Source of the DNA: Bacteroidota bacterium
GTDB taxonomy: Bacteria; Bacteroidota; Bacteroidia; Chitinophagales; LD1
Assembly (NCBI GenBank): GCA_018267435.1
Contig: JAFDYM010000374.1
Location: 1-6,979, forward strand
DNA: 6,979 nucleotides
Direction of reading: 5' to 3'
This document shows, in pieces, positions 5,698 through 6,979 of the stretch. Each line of letters opens with the position of its first letter. Within the stretch, counting starts at the first letter, position 1. The notes beneath the pieces are model-generated. The model was not told the origin of the DNA, did no database searches, and was given only the letters and a program-made list of their open reading frames with translations. The position numbers were made by a program, and so were the translations under genes.

Positions 5698-6714
5698 CTA
5701 CTTCTTAAACAACCAAGCATCGGCGTTGGCTCCTTTGGCTTTGTTTAGCTCCTTGCGGGCAGCGGCTTCGGTAGCGCCGGCGTAGTAGCCTATGCGGGTA
5801 AGGCTGCCGTTGTTATCTATCAACACATTGCTATCGCCATAGGCTTGGGCTAGTTCTGCTTTGGCAGCATCTATGTTTTTGCCACGCTTAAATGCACCGA
5901 TGATAATGTAGTATCCGCCATTGGCAGGTGCAGTAGCCGTTACACTTGGTGTACTAACTACAGGTTCGCTGATGGTTGGTTCTACTCTGCTAGGTTCAGT
6001 TGTTACAGGTTCTGTTACCACTGGCTCGGCTACTGTTGTTGTAGTGCTTGTAATAGCTATGGGCTCTATCTCGGCAGGCTCGTTTTTGAAGATGTTGTTC
6101 AGGAAGCTTGCCACACCCGCTTCGTTTAGTTGCAGGGGCTTAATGGCTACGCCCATCCACATTAGCTGCGCCATAGCGCCAAGACCAATCAACAGTATGA
6201 TGATAGCCGCTACTTTCCACTGACTACGCTTCCTTGGCTCTTCACCAAAGTTATATTCTGTAGTGTCGGTATCATCTATAGGCAAGCTGCGTTGGCGTGT
6301 AACAGGGTAAGCCTGTACCTTGCGCAAGCCGTAGCTGGCCTTTAGATAATTGATGCTTTCATCAACCTTAAACTGTAGGTTGTTCTCAATATCGTTATGG
6401 AAGCGGCCTACTTTATTTACTAATACTACCTCGCCGCTGTTCAGCATGGCTTTGGTAGCCTCTACCCAGCGCTCAACAAAACTATTGGCAGCATCGTAGC
6501 TTAGGCCCTCGGTGCTGGCTAGGTAGTTTACCAGTAAGCCATCGTTGTTCTGCAAGTTGCGGTTGAAGGTGATGGCCTTGCTAGGTGGGTACACGGTGTT
6601 CTCTACCGCGTGTATCTCGGCTGGGGCATAGCTGCACACAAACCCACCGAAACCGGGGATGATGATGCAGTCGTGCTCGAATAGCAACTCGCTTATGTGG
6701 GCAGAGATATCCAT
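5698..6714 (-). CDS. HU-CCDC81 and SPOR domain membrane protein
   Basis: A 338-aa predicted inner-membrane protein that may link cytoplasmic DNA or protein to peptidoglycan. Residues 1-65 (MDISAHISELLFEHDCIIIP, then GFGGFVCSY and ITFNRNLQNNDGLLVNYL) and about 68-138 (SYDAANSFVERWVEATKAML, then GEVVLVNKVGRF) match, by eye, the paired HU-CCDC81 domains, relatives of the HU/IHF DNA-binding fold. A basic stretch (RKRSQWK, 161-167) precedes one membrane helix at about 167-190. A Glu-Pro/Thr-rich linker (about 211-262, EPVVTEPVTTEPSRVEP) leads to a C-terminal SPOR domain (about 266-338, GGYYIIIGAFKRGKNIDAAK to WLFKK). SPOR domains bind denuded septal peptidoglycan. Orientation is predicted N-in, C-out. 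Published domain analysis of this family proposed chromosome partitioning or division roles; that is prediction. The ATG at 6714 begins the conserved domain directly. The gene starts 98 nt after prfB, with only a weak -7-like box (6748-6755). Confidence 0.88.
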   Translation of the reverse strand: MDISAHISELLFEHDCIIIPGFGGFVCSYAPAEIHAVENTVYPPSKAITFNRNLQNNDGLLVNYLASTEGLSYDAANSFVERWVEATKAMLNSGEVVLVNKVGRFHNDIENNLQFKVDESINYLKASYGLRKVQAYPVTRQRSLPIDDTDTTEYNFGEEPRKRSQWKVAAIIILLIGLGAMAQLMWMGVAIKPLQLNEAGVASFLNNIFKNEPAEIEPIAITSTTTTVAEPVVTEPVTTEPSRVEPTISEPVVSTPSVTATAPANGGYYIIIGAFKRGKNIDAAKAELAQAYGDSNVLIDNNGSLTRIGYYAGATEAAARKELNKAKGANADAWLFKK

Positions 6715-6812
6715 TGCTTATTAACGTATTGAAATTATACGGGGACGCAAAATAATGGTTTTGCGCACATTAACTAATAGTGGTTGACAAATTGTGGGCA
6801 GAATGTGGAAGA

Positions 6813-6979
6813 CTAGACTTTTTTAGTAGCGTGCAATAGGTACGCCTTTATAAAATCATCCAGTTCGCCATCAAGCACGGGCTGTATATTGCTGGTTTCG
6901 TGGCCGCTGCGGTTGTCCTTTATCAGTTTGTACGGGTGCAGCACATAGTTACGTATCTGCGAGCCCCACTCTATCTTCA
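6813..6979 (-). CDS. prfB: Peptide chain release factor 2, C-terminal end only
   Basis: The last 54 codons and TAG stop of a gene that enters from the right edge. The peptide KIEWGSQIRNYVLHPYKLIK then D-N-R-S-G-H-E-T-S-N and VLDGELDDFIKAYLLHATKK matches the C-terminus of RF2 (E. coli counterpart [20 protein letters not shown]). RF2 releases the peptide at UGA and UAA stop codons on the ribosome. The GGQ loop, the stop-codon recognition motif and any programmed frameshift site all lie outside the window and cannot be checked. The stop here is TAG, which RF2 itself does not read. The next gene in the same direction begins 98 nt later; that gap shows no clear hairpin or strong promoter. Confidence 0.93.
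   Translation of the reverse strand, partial: KIEWGSQIRNYVLHPYKLIKDNRSGHETSNIQPVLDGELDDFIKAYLLHATKKV

Noticed and set aside
5921..6223. 100-aa plus-strand open frame rich in Val, Thr, Gly and Ser
   Set aside because: It is the complement of the Glu-Pro/Thr linker and membrane helix of the SPOR protein; the low complexity is a shadow of that linker.

Overview
The window looks like a chromosomal core segment of a member of the Bacteroidota. The evidence is an RpoB of Bacteroidota type, an HU-CCDC81/SPOR envelope protein of a kind known mainly from that phylum, a near-perfect Bacteroidota-style promoter (TTTG-N19-TAnnTTTG) in front of rpoB, and phylum-typical short intergenic repeats. RpoB details suggest the Chitinophagales/Sphingobacteriales side, but I cannot assign a genus.

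Every gene I accept is on the minus strand, so transcription runs from high to low coordinates. In that order: the last 54 codons of prfB (release factor 2, cut by the right edge); a 338-aa protein with two N-terminal HU-CCDC81-like domains, one membrane helix, a Glu-Pro/Thr linker and a C-terminal SPOR domain; a 560-nt non-coding block packed with palindromic repeats; a 358-aa TPR lipoprotein; a 130-nt gap with an imperfect inverted repeat; a 124-aa four-helix membrane protein of the DUF1304 family; a 483-nt non-coding block with repeat remnants and the rpoB promoter; and rpoB, of which 1024 codons are present (the C-terminal fifth lies beyond the left edge).

The genes do not form one obvious pathway. 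prfB and rpoB are translation and transcription housekeeping genes. The SPOR protein and the TPR lipoprotein are both predicted envelope proteins. The four intact intergenic gaps are 98 to 560 nt, so there is no tightly packed operon here.

Most worth a second look: (1) a composite repeat at 5201-5558, in which three copies share a fixed layout (hairpin, 5-6 nt, TTGGTAGAAA, 19-20 nt, hairpin) and hairpin arms vary in a compensatory way; (2) an Asn in RpoB at the position equal to E. coli His526 in the rifampicin pocket; (3) rpoB with its own promoter and no rplJ-rplL directly upstream. I found no CRISPR array, transposase, tRNA, rRNA or obvious new enzyme system.
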